Positions 1-8,053 of a stretch of DNA of 16,684 bases are shown in pieces. This stretch comes from Propionibacterium sp. (GTDB taxonomy: Bacteria; Actinomycetota; Actinomycetes; Propionibacteriales; Propionibacteriaceae). Numbering within the stretch: position 1 is the stretch's first letter; each line of letters opens with the position of its first letter. The stretch lies in the NCBI GenBank assembly GCA_012514785.1, contig JAAYZP010000108.1, positions 1-16,684 of the forward strand, given 5' to 3'. The position numbers and the translations under genes were made by a program. The notes under the pieces were generated by a model, which worked only from the letters and a program-made list of their open reading frames with translations, ran no database searches and had not been told where the DNA came from.

Positions 1-449
1 GCGATCACCATGAACGGGTTGCCGACGGAGTAGGACTGCCCGTCGACGGTGACCCTCGACTCCTCCATCACCTCCAGCAGCGCCGACTGCGTCTTCGGGG
101 AGGCGCGGTTGATCTCGTCGGCCAGCACGATGGCGGCGAAGATCGGGCCCTGGTGGAACTCGAACTCGCCGGAGCGCTGGTCGTAGATCGTCACGCCGGT
201 GACGTCGGAGGGCAGCAGGTCAGGGGTGAACTGGATGCGGCTGTGCGTGCCCTGCACCGACTGCGCGATCGCGCGCGCGAGCGTCGTCTTGCCGGTGCCG
301 GGGTAGTCCTCGAGCAGCAGGTGCCCCTCCGCGAACATGCAGGTCACCGCGAGCCGGATCGCCTCCGTCTTGCCCATGATGACGCGTTCGACGTTGCCGA
401 CGAGGTTGGCGAAGTTCTCGCTGAACCAGCGCGCTTGTTCTGGATTCAC
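1..449 (-). CDS. MoxR-family AAA+ ATPase, N-terminal part (truncated by window edge)
   Basis: The first 149 codons of a MoxR-type AAA+ ATPase, read leftwards off the window. Residues 1-30 form the usual helical lead-in (NPEQARWFSENFANLVGNVE). The Walker A motif is DYPGTGKTTLARAIA, followed by the family-typical RIQFTPDLLPSDVTG, a FEFHQGPIFAAIVLADEINR block carrying Walker B (ADEINR), and SPKTQSALLEVMEE, all strongly MoxR-like. The sensor 1 region and lid domain lie outside the window. The start is GTG at 449: an in-frame TAG sits five codons upstream (464-462), so no earlier start is possible, and the next ATG would delete the conserved N-terminus. Only a weak purine-rich sequence (AAAGAA) precedes the GTG, suggesting coupling to the upstream gene, whose stop is 12 nt away. 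MoxR ATPases are thought to act as chaperones maturing or activating partner complexes; partner genes such as DUF58 are expected beyond the left edge (inference). Family assignment is firm; the substrate is unknown. Confidence 0.93.
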   Translation of the reverse strand, partial: MNPEQARWFSENFANLVGNVERVIMGKTEAIRLAVTCMFAEGHLLLEDYPGTGKTTLARAIAQSVQGTHSRIQFTPDLLPSDVTGVTIYDQRSGEFEFHQGPIFAAIVLADEINRASPKTQSALLEVMEESRVTVDGQSYSVGNPFMVI

Positions 450-461
450 TGGGGGTTCTTT

Positions 462-3400
462 CTAGTTGATGGTGCGGGACCAGCCCTGGGTGTACCCGTT
501 GACCGTGCATTCGACGTGGACTTCCGCGCGGTACTCGGGCACCTCGGCCTCGGGGTCGACGACGAATGCCTCGTTCAGGTAGATCTGGCCGTCGGCGTTG
601 GCCGTGACCGACGTGAGTCGCTCCCGGCCCGCTCCCGCACGGTCGAAGACGTGGCACGCCGACTCACCATAGGCGTAGCGCACGTTCACGGTGAACTCGT
701 CGGCCGACTTCGTGAACGTCGCGACGCGCTCCGGCGTCAGCGTCGTCGTCTGCAGGTCGCCGCTCCAGGCGGTGTCCGTGCCGGGTTCGGTGCCGCGCCA
801 GCTCTGGGTGACGTCGGTGGACTGCCCGCCGGTCAGCCGCAGGGATGTCTCGGGGTCGCCGCCCCCGACGCGGATCGCGTACCGGCCGCTGGTCCACCCG
901 CCGGAGCTCGCCGAGCCGGGCTCGGACGGGATGCTGACGCGCACCTCGTCGGGGTTGACGGCGGTGAAGCGGCTAATCGTCTGCGGCAGCGGTTCGGCGC
1001 TGACCGGCGTCACCGTCGGCAGCGCGACGTAGGCCGACGTGCGGCCGTCGACGGAGTTGGCCAGCACGGCCCGCACCTGCAGCGTCACCGGCGCGCCCGG
1101 GGTGAAGCCGCGGTGGGTGCCGAACCGGTTCGCGGCCTCCTGCGGCTCGAACGCCTGCCAGTTCGACGAGCCGCTCGGCGCGTACTCGAACCGCAGCCCG
1201 GCGGCCCCCTGGTCGGCGATGCCGGGGGCCCGCAGCGCGGCGCGGATCCCGCCGGAGTAGTCGGCGCGCGCAGAGACCCAGTCCACCTCGACGCTCGGCC
1301 GCGGCCAGGCCACGATCGGGTCGGTGGGCTGGCTCAGCGTCGCACCGGAGTGGAGGTTCTCGGCCACCACCTTGAAGCTCATGGCACGCTGGCCCCAGTT
1401 GTTGAACGTCAGCGTCGAGGCCGCCGGCGACGGGTAGGTCACCTCGCGGCGCTGATCCGCACGCTCGGTGCCGTTCTCGATCGGCACCACGTAGACGCGC
1501 ATGCCGGGGTCGCCGTTCGGGTCCAGCCCGGCGGTGTTGATGTCGACGACGAAGCTGCCGCCCACGTCGTCGCTCGACGGGGCCGCGGTGATCGTCGCGG
1601 AGCCACGCGGGGGCCCGACGGGGAACATCGCGGCGGAGCGATCCGACTCCGGCGAGGAGCCGGCGTTGTTCGTGGCGGTCACGCCGAAGGTGTAGGTGGA
1701 GCCGTTGGTGAGCCCGGTCCAGGCGTGCGTGAGCGTCGACCCCGAGAACTCGCGACGCCCCACCTCGCCGCCGTCGGCGTTGTAGACGGCCAGCGTGTAC
1801 GTGGTCACGGGGCTGCCGCGGTTGTCCATGTTCTCGAACGCCGCAGGGAGCCAGGTGACGGTGAGCTGCTGGTCGCCGCGCTCCACGGTCGGCTGCGCGG
1901 GCGCGAGCGGCAGCACGTCGGGCGTGTACTCGGCCGACTGCGGCGACGGCTCGGACGGGCCGAGCGCGTTGTACTCCACCATCTGCAGCGTCCACGGCAC
2001 GTTGTTGCGCAGGCCGGTGATCGTGCAGGTGGTGCCGGGGCAGTCCTGCTCGACGGAGCCCTGGCCGGGTGCGGTGGCGAGCACGACGCGCCGCTCGATC
2101 GGGTGCCCGTTGGTGCTGCCCGACTGGTACTCGAAGCGGATCTGCCCGTCGCCGGGGACGCCGCCGAACGGGGCCGACGGCGGCGAGGGCACGTCGGAGA
2201 CGTTGACCCTGATGCTGCCGTCCTGGAGCCGGCCCGGGTCCCCGGTGGCGTCCATCACGGTGTAGCTGGCGGTGAGCGTCCCCACGAAGCCCTCGTCGGG
2301 GGTGATGACGACGATGCCGTTCTCCTCCACCTCGGCCGTACCGGAGCCCGAGATGACGCGCGCGGACTCGACGGTGAGCGTCGGGTCGTTCAGGTGGGAG
2401 GTGTCGTTGGCGAGCACGGGCACGCGCACCGGCACGCCGGCCTGCGCGTCCTCGACGACGTCGGTGACGGTGGTGGTCAGCGGCATGCTGGAGGAGATCA
2501 TCTCCATGATCACCTCGAAGTCGCGGCTGGCGCCGAGCGCGTCCACGACGCTGCCCGTCAGGGTCTTGGTGGTGCCCGCGGTGGCGCCGATCGGGGCGGA
2601 GGCGACGATCACGGAGTTGTTGGCCTCGGTGCGCCAGGTGATGGGGGCGTCCCCGCCGGCCTCCGCGAGGTCGAGGAAGTAGAAGTCCTGCCCGTCCGGG
2701 TCCCGGAACAGCGGCATCAGCGAGAGCCGGAACTCCCCCTCGTCGGGGCCCACCCGGAGGATCGGCTGCGTGAGCTGCTCGGGCGCGAGGTTGGAGACCT
2801 CGTCGGGGCCTGCCGCGGCGCTCTGGTGGCGGGCGGCCTTCACCTCGACGGGGATGGAGACGTAGCCGCGCTTGGCGGAGGTGTCGCCCTCGGCGACGAC
2901 GTCGACCACCTCGAACACCACCGCGGCCGGGCCGCGGTAGTCGACGTGCGGCGTGAACTCGATGCCGCCGGAGGCGGGGACCGCGCTGCCGGTGGTGGCG
3001 GCGATCGTGTCGGTGCTGGTGAGCTTGACGTCGCGCCCCTCGGTGCCGATCAGCAGGTCCTCGAAGCTGACATGCACCGGCTGGCCCGCGGTGGCCTCCA
3101 AGGTGCGGCTCGGGTCGCGGACGAGCGGGACGGCGTCGTCGTTGCCGGGCACGGTGACGAGGCCGAAGCTGGACATGCCGTCGCTGTCGGTGACCTTGTA
3201 GCGCACCTGCTGCATGTTGGCGGTGATCGGCACGGTGACCTGCCCCTCGGCGGTCACGCGGGGGCTGAGCTCCTCGTCGTCGATGCTGCCGGGGACCTCG
3301 ATCGTGAGCCCGTCGTGCGGGCCGTCGGGGTCGAAGTCGTTGGCGAGCACGTCGACCTCGACGAACTCCTTGTCGACGATGGCGCTGACGGCCACAACGT

Positions 3401-6400
3401 CGTCGCGCGCCACGGGCGGCAGGAGCGGGGCGTTCGCGTCGACGGTGATCTCGAACGTGCCGGTGCCCTCCTGCAGGCGCAGGTCCACCAGGCGGTAGGT
3501 GCCCGTGTAGACGCCGGGCTCGCTGATCGGGTCGACGGTGATCTCGCGGTCGTTGACCACCTCGGCGTGCAGCGTCGGGTCGTCCATCCTGACGGGCGAC
3601 TCGTCGGGGAAGCCGAATGCGTCGCCCTCGATGTCGTAGTCGTTGGCGAGCGCGGCGAACTGGATCGGGCGCTCCGGGCGGACGCGCACGTGGTCCCGCA
3701 CCCCGATGGGCGGCTGGTTGAGGTCGCCGGGCGGGGCGATGCCGACGCTGATCTGGCCGCGCGCGGTGGCGCCGAGCGCGTCGACGACCTCGTAGTGGAA
3801 GGTGTCGGTGCCCTGGCTCGTCGGGAACGCCTCGTAGGTGAGGTACTGCTCCCCGACCTCGGTTACCCGCCCCAGCTGCGGGCCGGAGCCGAGCCCGACC
3901 AGGCGCACGGCGTCGCCGTTCGGGTCGATGCCGTCGATGCGGATCGGGATGCGCGTGGTGGAGCCGGAGAGGACGCGGTCGACGACGTCGCGCGGCGTGG
4001 GCGCCTCGTTGGCGGCATCCTCGCTGATGACGGTCACGTTCAGCGTCGCGGAGGCGAGGTTGCCCTCCGTGTCGGTGATCTCGTACGGGATCGCCACCTG
4101 CTGCGAACCGGAGCCCGCGGGGATCGCCACGCGGACGGTGTCGCCGTCGATCCACGCGCCCTCGCCCAGAGGGCTCTCCAGCAGGCGGGTGAGGCTGAGG
4201 TCGAGCCCGATCGGCGAGATGTCGTTGTCGAGCACGTGCGCGGTGGCGACGCTGCCCGCCCGGATGCGGACGTCGTCGTCGACGGCCTGGGGCTGCACCG
4301 AGCCGGTGTTCCTCGTCGGGATCACGACGATGGTGCCGCGGGCGGTGTGGCGTCCGTCGGAGACGACGTACTCGATCGTCACCGGCGCCTCCGGCATCGA
4401 GTTGGCGGAGATGGTCATGAGGTGGCGGCGCTCCATCACGACGTTCAGCGACGGGTCGGCCGTGAACGACTGCACGACGAGCACGTCGCCGTCGAGGTCG
4501 GTGTCGTTGAGCAGCGGGTCGATGAACACGGAGCCGCCCGGCGGCAGGAGCGCGACGTCGAGGGCCGCGATCGGCGGGTTGTTGGTGCCCGGCTCGACGA
4601 CGTCGATGCGCACCACGCCCGTGGCGATCGGCCCGTTGGAGACCTTGTAGGTGAGGTAGTAGACGCCGGCCTCGCTGGCGGAGAAGGAGAACCACCCCTC
4701 GTTGTAGTTCGACACGACGGTGCACTGCGCGCACTCGCCGGCGTCGACCTCGGTGAGGTTCATGTTCTCGCCGATGTCGTTGGCGAGCGGGTTGACGACG
4801 ACGGTCTGGCCGCGCGGCACCGTCGCGAAGTCGCCGTGCGCGATCGGGGGCACGATGTCCTCGAGCACGTTCACCAGCAGCTCGCCCTCGGCCTCGAGGT
4901 GGCCGTCGGAGACGACGAGGTTGATCTTCTTCACGCCGGCCTGCTTGCCGATGTCCTGGTAGGTGATGGTGCCGTCGGGGGTGAACCGGACGAGGTCCTC
5001 CGAGCCGGGCGGGAGGCTCGCCTCCTGGAGGATCAGCGGGTCGCCCTCCGGGTCGCGCCAGTCGAGCAGGACGCGCTTCGTGAACGACCCGCCCAGGCGC
5101 ACCGACATCGGCTGGGCCAGCTCGAACGGGTAGGGGGCGCGGTTCTCCACGGTCGGGTCGGCGTCGGCGACCGTGACGGTGACGCTCGCGGAGTCGGTGA
5201 ACTCGCCGTCGGAGATCTGGTAGCTGAAGCTGAGCGTCGAGGCGGTCGTTTCGGGCGGGATGGTGATCTGGAGCCCGGCGCCGCCGCGCACGATCTGCAG
5301 GGAGGCGCCGTCGATCTCGGCCGGGGCGGTGATGGTGAGGATGTCGCCGTCGGGGTCGGAGTCGTTGTCCAGGACGTTGAGGATGGTCGCGCGCCCCTTG
5401 CGGGCGGTGAGCTGGTCGTCCTGCGCCACCGGCGGACGGTTCTCCTGCGTTCGGTCCGGCGGGGCCTGCGTCAGCGGGGCGTCCGGCGGCGGGGGCTCGT
5501 TCGAGGGGTCCGGGACGAGGTCGTCCCAGCGGTGGATGCGGGCCATGTCCTGGTCCACGAGCCAGACGACGCCGGAGGTGGCCTCGTTCAGGGCGACGGT
5601 TCGGCGGTTGACCTGGAACGACATCGTCGCGGTGGCACCGCCGTCGTACTCGGGGATGTCGCGGGTCTCGGGCTCCTGGTCCGCGCAGCGCTTGACGAAC
5701 TGGGCGCCGAACGCGCCGTAGACGCAGTCGTCGAGCTGCACGGGGGTGATGGGGGCGGCGGCCATCTGGCCGGAGAGCGAGCGGGTGCCGTCGGGGGTGA
5801 CGGCGATCAGGCCGGCCTCCGTGGCGTAGACCGCGCGGGTGCCCTCGGCGCCGCCCATGGCCCGGGCGACGGGTGGCATGAGCCTCGCCGTCGAGGCCCC
5901 GGAGACGTCGAACACCTGCGGCATGCCCTCGACCCACACGCGGCCGCTGGAGCGGTCCAGGACGACGGCGTTGTCCCCCACCGCACTGAGCTGCACGACG
6001 CCGAGGCGCTGCGCGTCCAGGGTGAACGGCAGGGGGGTGCGCTCCAGCTCGCCGTCGACCTGCCGCAGCAGCTGCGACTCGCTGACGTCGAGCCCGATGA
6101 CGTCGCCGCCCGTGGTGAGCGTGGCGAGCCCGCCAGGGCCCACCTCGAGCTGCGCCTTGTCCGACTGGAGGTCCATCGCGAGCACGTCGGCGGAATCGCC
6201 GAACCAGACGCGCCCGTTCTGGGGGCTGTTGACGAGCAGCCTCGACCCGACCAGCTGGACGTCGGCGCCCACCGGCAGCGTCATCGGGGATTCGAGCCGG
6301 TTGCGGCTCGGGTTGTACTCGGTGAGCGTGTTCGATTCCTCGCCGTGCACGAGCACGACGTCGTCGTGCTGCAGCGCGGAGGACTGCGAGTCACCGACGC

Positions 6401-6641
6401 CGGTGGCGGCCGTCATCTCCTCGATCTGGGTGTTGACGGTGCCCACGAGGCCCTGGTCGCGTTTGATGGCGTAGACGGTGCCCTCGTCGAGGTGCACGTC
6501 GGCCCGCACGAGGCCGGGGCTCACGAAGGCGGCGACGCCGAGCGCCAGCGCGACGACGCCGACGACGATCCACTGCCATCCCCGCCGCAGGAATCGGCCG
6601 ACGAGGCGGAGACGTCGCGACGCCGCCCGCCCCTCACGCAT
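462..6641 (-). CDS. Giant membrane-anchored Ig-like / fibronectin type III repeat protein (2059 aa)
   Basis: A 2059-residue protein. Residues 1-21 are short and strongly basic; 22-44 form one hydrophobic segment (WQWIVVGVVALALGVAAFV), so the rest should be extracytoplasmic. Residues about 50-375 look like a beta-propeller (short repeats such as GRVWFGDSADVLAMDL, AVVLDRSSGRVWVEG and GVVWLVDQD). A proline-rich linker (378-400) leads to about 11 Ig/cadherin-like repeats beginning near 401, 500, 597, 687, 785, 878, 975, 1073, 1167, 1283 and 1387; many carry the LxND-D-DGD pattern typical of cadherin-like bacterial Ig domains. Fibronectin-III-like domains follow from about 1486, the clearest being 1579-1676 (LTVTWLPA, TYTFGVTATNNAGSSPES), with divergent ones to the C-terminus. 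Sparse cysteines (C306/C319, C637/C640, C1534/C1539, C1996/C2044) could form disulfides. ATG at 6641 follows the FHA gene's stop by 12 nt, with a weak GGTGGG upstream. The neighbours are FHA and MoxR genes. The exact role is unknown; a surface stalk or adhesin is inferred. Confidence 0.92.
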   Translation of the reverse strand: MREGRAASRRLRLVGRFLRRGWQWIVVGVVALALGVAAFVSPGLVRADVHLDEGTVYAIKRDQGLVGTVNTQIEEMTAATGVGDSQSSALQHDDVVLVHGEESNTLTEYNPSRNRLESPMTLPVGADVQLVGSRLLVNSPQNGRVWFGDSADVLAMDLQSDKAQLEVGPGGLATLTTGGDVIGLDVSESQLLRQVDGELERTPLPFTLDAQRLGVVQLSAVGDNAVVLDRSSGRVWVEGMPQVFDVSGASTARLMPPVARAMGGAEGTRAVYATEAGLIAVTPDGTRSLSGQMAAAPITPVQLDDCVYGAFGAQFVKRCADQEPETRDIPEYDGGATATMSFQVNRRTVALNEATSGVVWLVDQDMARIHRWDDLVPDPSNEPPPPDAPLTQAPPDRTQENRPPVAQDDQLTARKGRATILNVLDNDSDPDGDILTITAPAEIDGASLQIVRGGAGLQITIPPETTASTLSFSYQISDGEFTDSASVTVTVADADPTVENRAPYPFELAQPMSVRLGGSFTKRVLLDWRDPEGDPLILQEASLPPGSEDLVRFTPDGTITYQDIGKQAGVKKINLVVSDGHLEAEGELLVNVLEDIVPPIAHGDFATVPRGQTVVVNPLANDIGENMNLTEVDAGECAQCTVVSNYNEGWFSFSASEAGVYYLTYKVSNGPIATGVVRIDVVEPGTNNPPIAALDVALLPPGGSVFIDPLLNDTDLDGDVLVVQSFTADPSLNVVMERRHLMTISANSMPEAPVTIEYVVSDGRHTARGTIVVIPTRNTGSVQPQAVDDDVRIRAGSVATAHVLDNDISPIGLDLSLTRLLESPLGEGAWIDGDTVRVAIPAGSGSQQVAIPYEITDTEGNLASATLNVTVISEDAANEAPTPRDVVDRVLSGSTTRIPIRIDGIDPNGDAVRLVGLGSGPQLGRVTEVGEQYLTYEAFPTSQGTDTFHYEVVDALGATARGQISVGIAPPGDLNQPPIGVRDHVRVRPERPIQFAALANDYDIEGDAFGFPDESPVRMDDPTLHAEVVNDREITVDPISEPGVYTGTYRLVDLRLQEGTGTFEITVDANAPLLPPVARDDVVAVSAIVDKEFVEVDVLANDFDPDGPHDGLTIEVPGSIDDEELSPRVTAEGQVTVPITANMQQVRYKVTDSDGMSSFGLVTVPGNDDAVPLVRDPSRTLEATAGQPVHVSFEDLLIGTEGRDVKLTSTDTIAATTGSAVPASGGIEFTPHVDYRGPAAVVFEVVDVVAEGDTSAKRGYVSIPVEVKAARHQSAAAGPDEVSNLAPEQLTQPILRVGPDEGEFRLSLMPLFRDPDGQDFYFLDLAEAGGDAPITWRTEANNSVIVASAPIGATAGTTKTLTGSVVDALGASRDFEVIMEMISSSMPLTTTVTDVVEDAQAGVPVRVPVLANDTSHLNDPTLTVESARVISGSGTAEVEENGIVVITPDEGFVGTLTASYTVMDATGDPGRLQDGSIRVNVSDVPSPPSAPFGGVPGDGQIRFEYQSGSTNGHPIERRVVLATAPGQGSVEQDCPGTTCTITGLRNNVPWTLQMVEYNALGPSEPSPQSAEYTPDVLPLAPAQPTVERGDQQLTVTWLPAAFENMDNRGSPVTTYTLAVYNADGGEVGRREFSGSTLTHAWTGLTNGSTYTFGVTATNNAGSSPESDRSAAMFPVGPPRGSATITAAPSSDDVGGSFVVDINTAGLDPNGDPGMRVYVVPIENGTERADQRREVTYPSPAASTLTFNNWGQRAMSFKVVAENLHSGATLSQPTDPIVAWPRPSVEVDWVSARADYSGGIRAALRAPGIADQGAAGLRFEYAPSGSSNWQAFEPQEAANRFGTHRGFTPGAPVTLQVRAVLANSVDGRTSAYVALPTVTPVSAEPLPQTISRFTAVNPDEVRVSIPSEPGSASSGGWTSGRYAIRVGGGDPETSLRLTGGQSTDVTQSWRGTEPGTDTAWSGDLQTTTLTPERVATFTKSADEFTVNVRYAYGESACHVFDRAGAGRERLTSVTANADGQIYLNEAFVVDPEAEVPEYRAEVHVECTVNGYTQGWSRTIN

Positions 6642-6653
6642 GCCGGCCCACCA

Positions 6654-8003
6654 CTATCCGCTCCTCGGCGGTTCGATGCGCAGAGCCACGCCGTCGCCGA
6701 GGTCGAGGATGGTGCCGATCTCGACGGTCACGCTGCGGCCGTCGCGGAGATCGAACTCCGGCTCCCCCGGGGGCCGCACCGTCGTGCCGTTGGTGGAGTG
6801 GAGGTCGGTGACGACGATGTTCCACTCCTTCGTCGAGATCTTCAGGTGGCTCCGGGAGATGTCGTTGGCGGGGCTGGGCACCCGCATAAGATAGGCCCCG
6901 CCGGGGCCATGCGAGCCGTCCGGGGAGCGGCCGATGATGACGGAGCCGAGCAGGTCCGTGAACTCGCCGTGGTTGGTGTTGACACCCGCGAGGACGGGGC
7001 GACGCACGAGCCGCGGGTTGGAGGAGTCGACGGGGGCGTGGCACAGCCGGCACGTCCGTGCCCCGGCGGGGTTCGGGTGGCCCTGCGCGCAGGGCGCGGC
7101 CAGCACCTGCTGGTCCAGGCCGTCCTCGGCCGGGGGTTTGTGCGTCGCGGCGATGCCGGTGGAGAAGATCGTGCCGGGGTCGTCGTCGACCTCGCCGAAG
7201 CTGCCGGGCACCACCACGGGGGCCGGGCGCGCCTCCGGCGGCGGGGCCGACGGCGTCGGGGGCACGACGGGGCGGTGCATGGCCGGCGGGATCATCGGCT
7301 CGTCGGCCGACTGCGGCGACGACGCGGAGGGCACCTCGTCGAGCGCGGCCGGGTCGAAGGGTTGGGTGTGCGGAGCGGGCTCGGTGTCGCCGTCGGCCTC
7401 GACGGCGGGCATGTCCTCGGTGGAGTGGTCGGGCGTCGGCTCGGGCTCGGGCGCGGGCGCGAGTTGGGGTTCGGGTTCGGCGGCCCGTTCGGGGGCCGCG
7501 GCGGGGGCGTCCGCCTCCTCCGCGGTCGGGAAGCGCAGCAGTTGGTCGGCCGCCGTCGTGAGCGTGACCGACGACACCATCGCGGCGCCGACGGCCAGCG
7601 GCAGGCGTGGTGCGTCGTCGGCGGTGGTCTCGAGCCGGACGGCGTACGTGCGCTGGAGGTCCAGCTGCTCCTCGGCCCAGGTCACGGCGCCGGAGCCGTC
7701 GATGACCACGTCACCGGTGGCGGCGTCGACCACCCGCACGTCGCCGCGGGTGAGACCATGGAGCCCGTCGTCGTCGAAGAAGAACGCCCCGAAGTGCGGC
7801 ATGGTCGCGATGCCCGCGTCGGCGACGAACCGGAAGAGCGCATCGGGCGAGTTGGTGCGCAGGGTGCCCTGCCAGAGGTCCTCGACGAGCGGCGACATCT
7901 CGGCCGGCGGCGCCATCATGATCACCAGCGACGTGGGCCCGGCGAGCGCGAGCCACGAGCCGTCCGTGTAGGACAGCCGCCATGCGGCCATGGGATCGGA
8001 CAT
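6654..8003 (-). CDS. FHA-domain protein with zinc-ribbon-like motif and long proline/acid-rich linker
   Basis: A 449-residue protein probably acting in the cytoplasm, as no signal peptide or membrane segment is visible. Residues 1-160 form a globular N-terminal domain I do not recognise. Residues 161-300 are a low-complexity linker rich in Pro, Ala, Glu and Asp. At 305-321 the pattern C-x3-H-x8-C-x2-C (CAQGHPNPAGARTCRLC) resembles a zinc ribbon. The C-terminal 345-445 is a clear forkhead-associated domain, with GRSP at 358-361, SRSHLKI at 383-389 and the loop DLHSTNGT at 400-407, which are the phosphothreonine-binding signatures. FHA domains bind Thr-phosphorylated partners, so a Ser/Thr kinase and PP2C phosphatase may be encoded elsewhere in the locus (inference). 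ATG at 8003 is supported by a strong AGGAGG (8014-8009) with 5-nt spacing, suggesting this is the first well-initiated gene of the FHA / Ig-FN3 / MoxR set. It ends in TAG, 12 nt before the next gene. Confidence 0.93.
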   Translation of the reverse strand: MSDPMAAWRLSYTDGSWLALAGPTSLVIMMAPPAEMSPLVEDLWQGTLRTNSPDALFRFVADAGIATMPHFGAFFFDDDGLHGLTRGDVRVVDAATGDVVIDGSGAVTWAEEQLDLQRTYAVRLETTADDAPRLPLAVGAAMVSSVTLTTAADQLLRFPTAEEADAPAAAPERAAEPEPQLAPAPEPEPTPDHSTEDMPAVEADGDTEPAPHTQPFDPAALDEVPSASSPQSADEPMIPPAMHRPVVPPTPSAPPPEARPAPVVVPGSFGEVDDDPGTIFSTGIAATHKPPAEDGLDQQVLAAPCAQGHPNPAGARTCRLCHAPVDSSNPRLVRRPVLAGVNTNHGEFTDLLGSVIIGRSPDGSHGPGGAYLMRVPSPANDISRSHLKISTKEWNIVVTDLHSTNGTTVRPPGEPEFDLRDGRSVTVEIGTILDLGDGVALRIEPPRSG

Positions 8004-8008
8004 GAAAA

Positions 8009-8014
8009 CCTCCT
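8009..8014 (-). promoter_or_regulatory. Strong ribosome binding site of the FHA gene
   Basis: AGGAGG on the minus strand, five bases (TTTTC) before ATG 8003. It fixes the start against the next in-frame ATG four codons later. It is much stronger than the sites before the two downstream genes. Confidence 0.85.
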
Positions 8015-8053
8015 GGGGACGAGCCAGTCAACCAGCTTCGTCTAACGAGAAGG

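Noticed and set aside
973..5937. A 1654-codon minus-strand frame inside the Ig-FN3 gene
   Set aside because: It is a shifted-frame shadow with Arg/Pro/His-rich low-complexity translation; the overlapping frame holds recognisable Ig and FN3 domains.
153..8045. A 2630-codon open frame on the plus strand
   Set aside because: It lies antisense to the FHA and Ig-FN3 genes. Its translation is a run of Arg, Gly, Val, Asp and His without domains, as expected from the reverse strand of G/C-third-position-biased codons.
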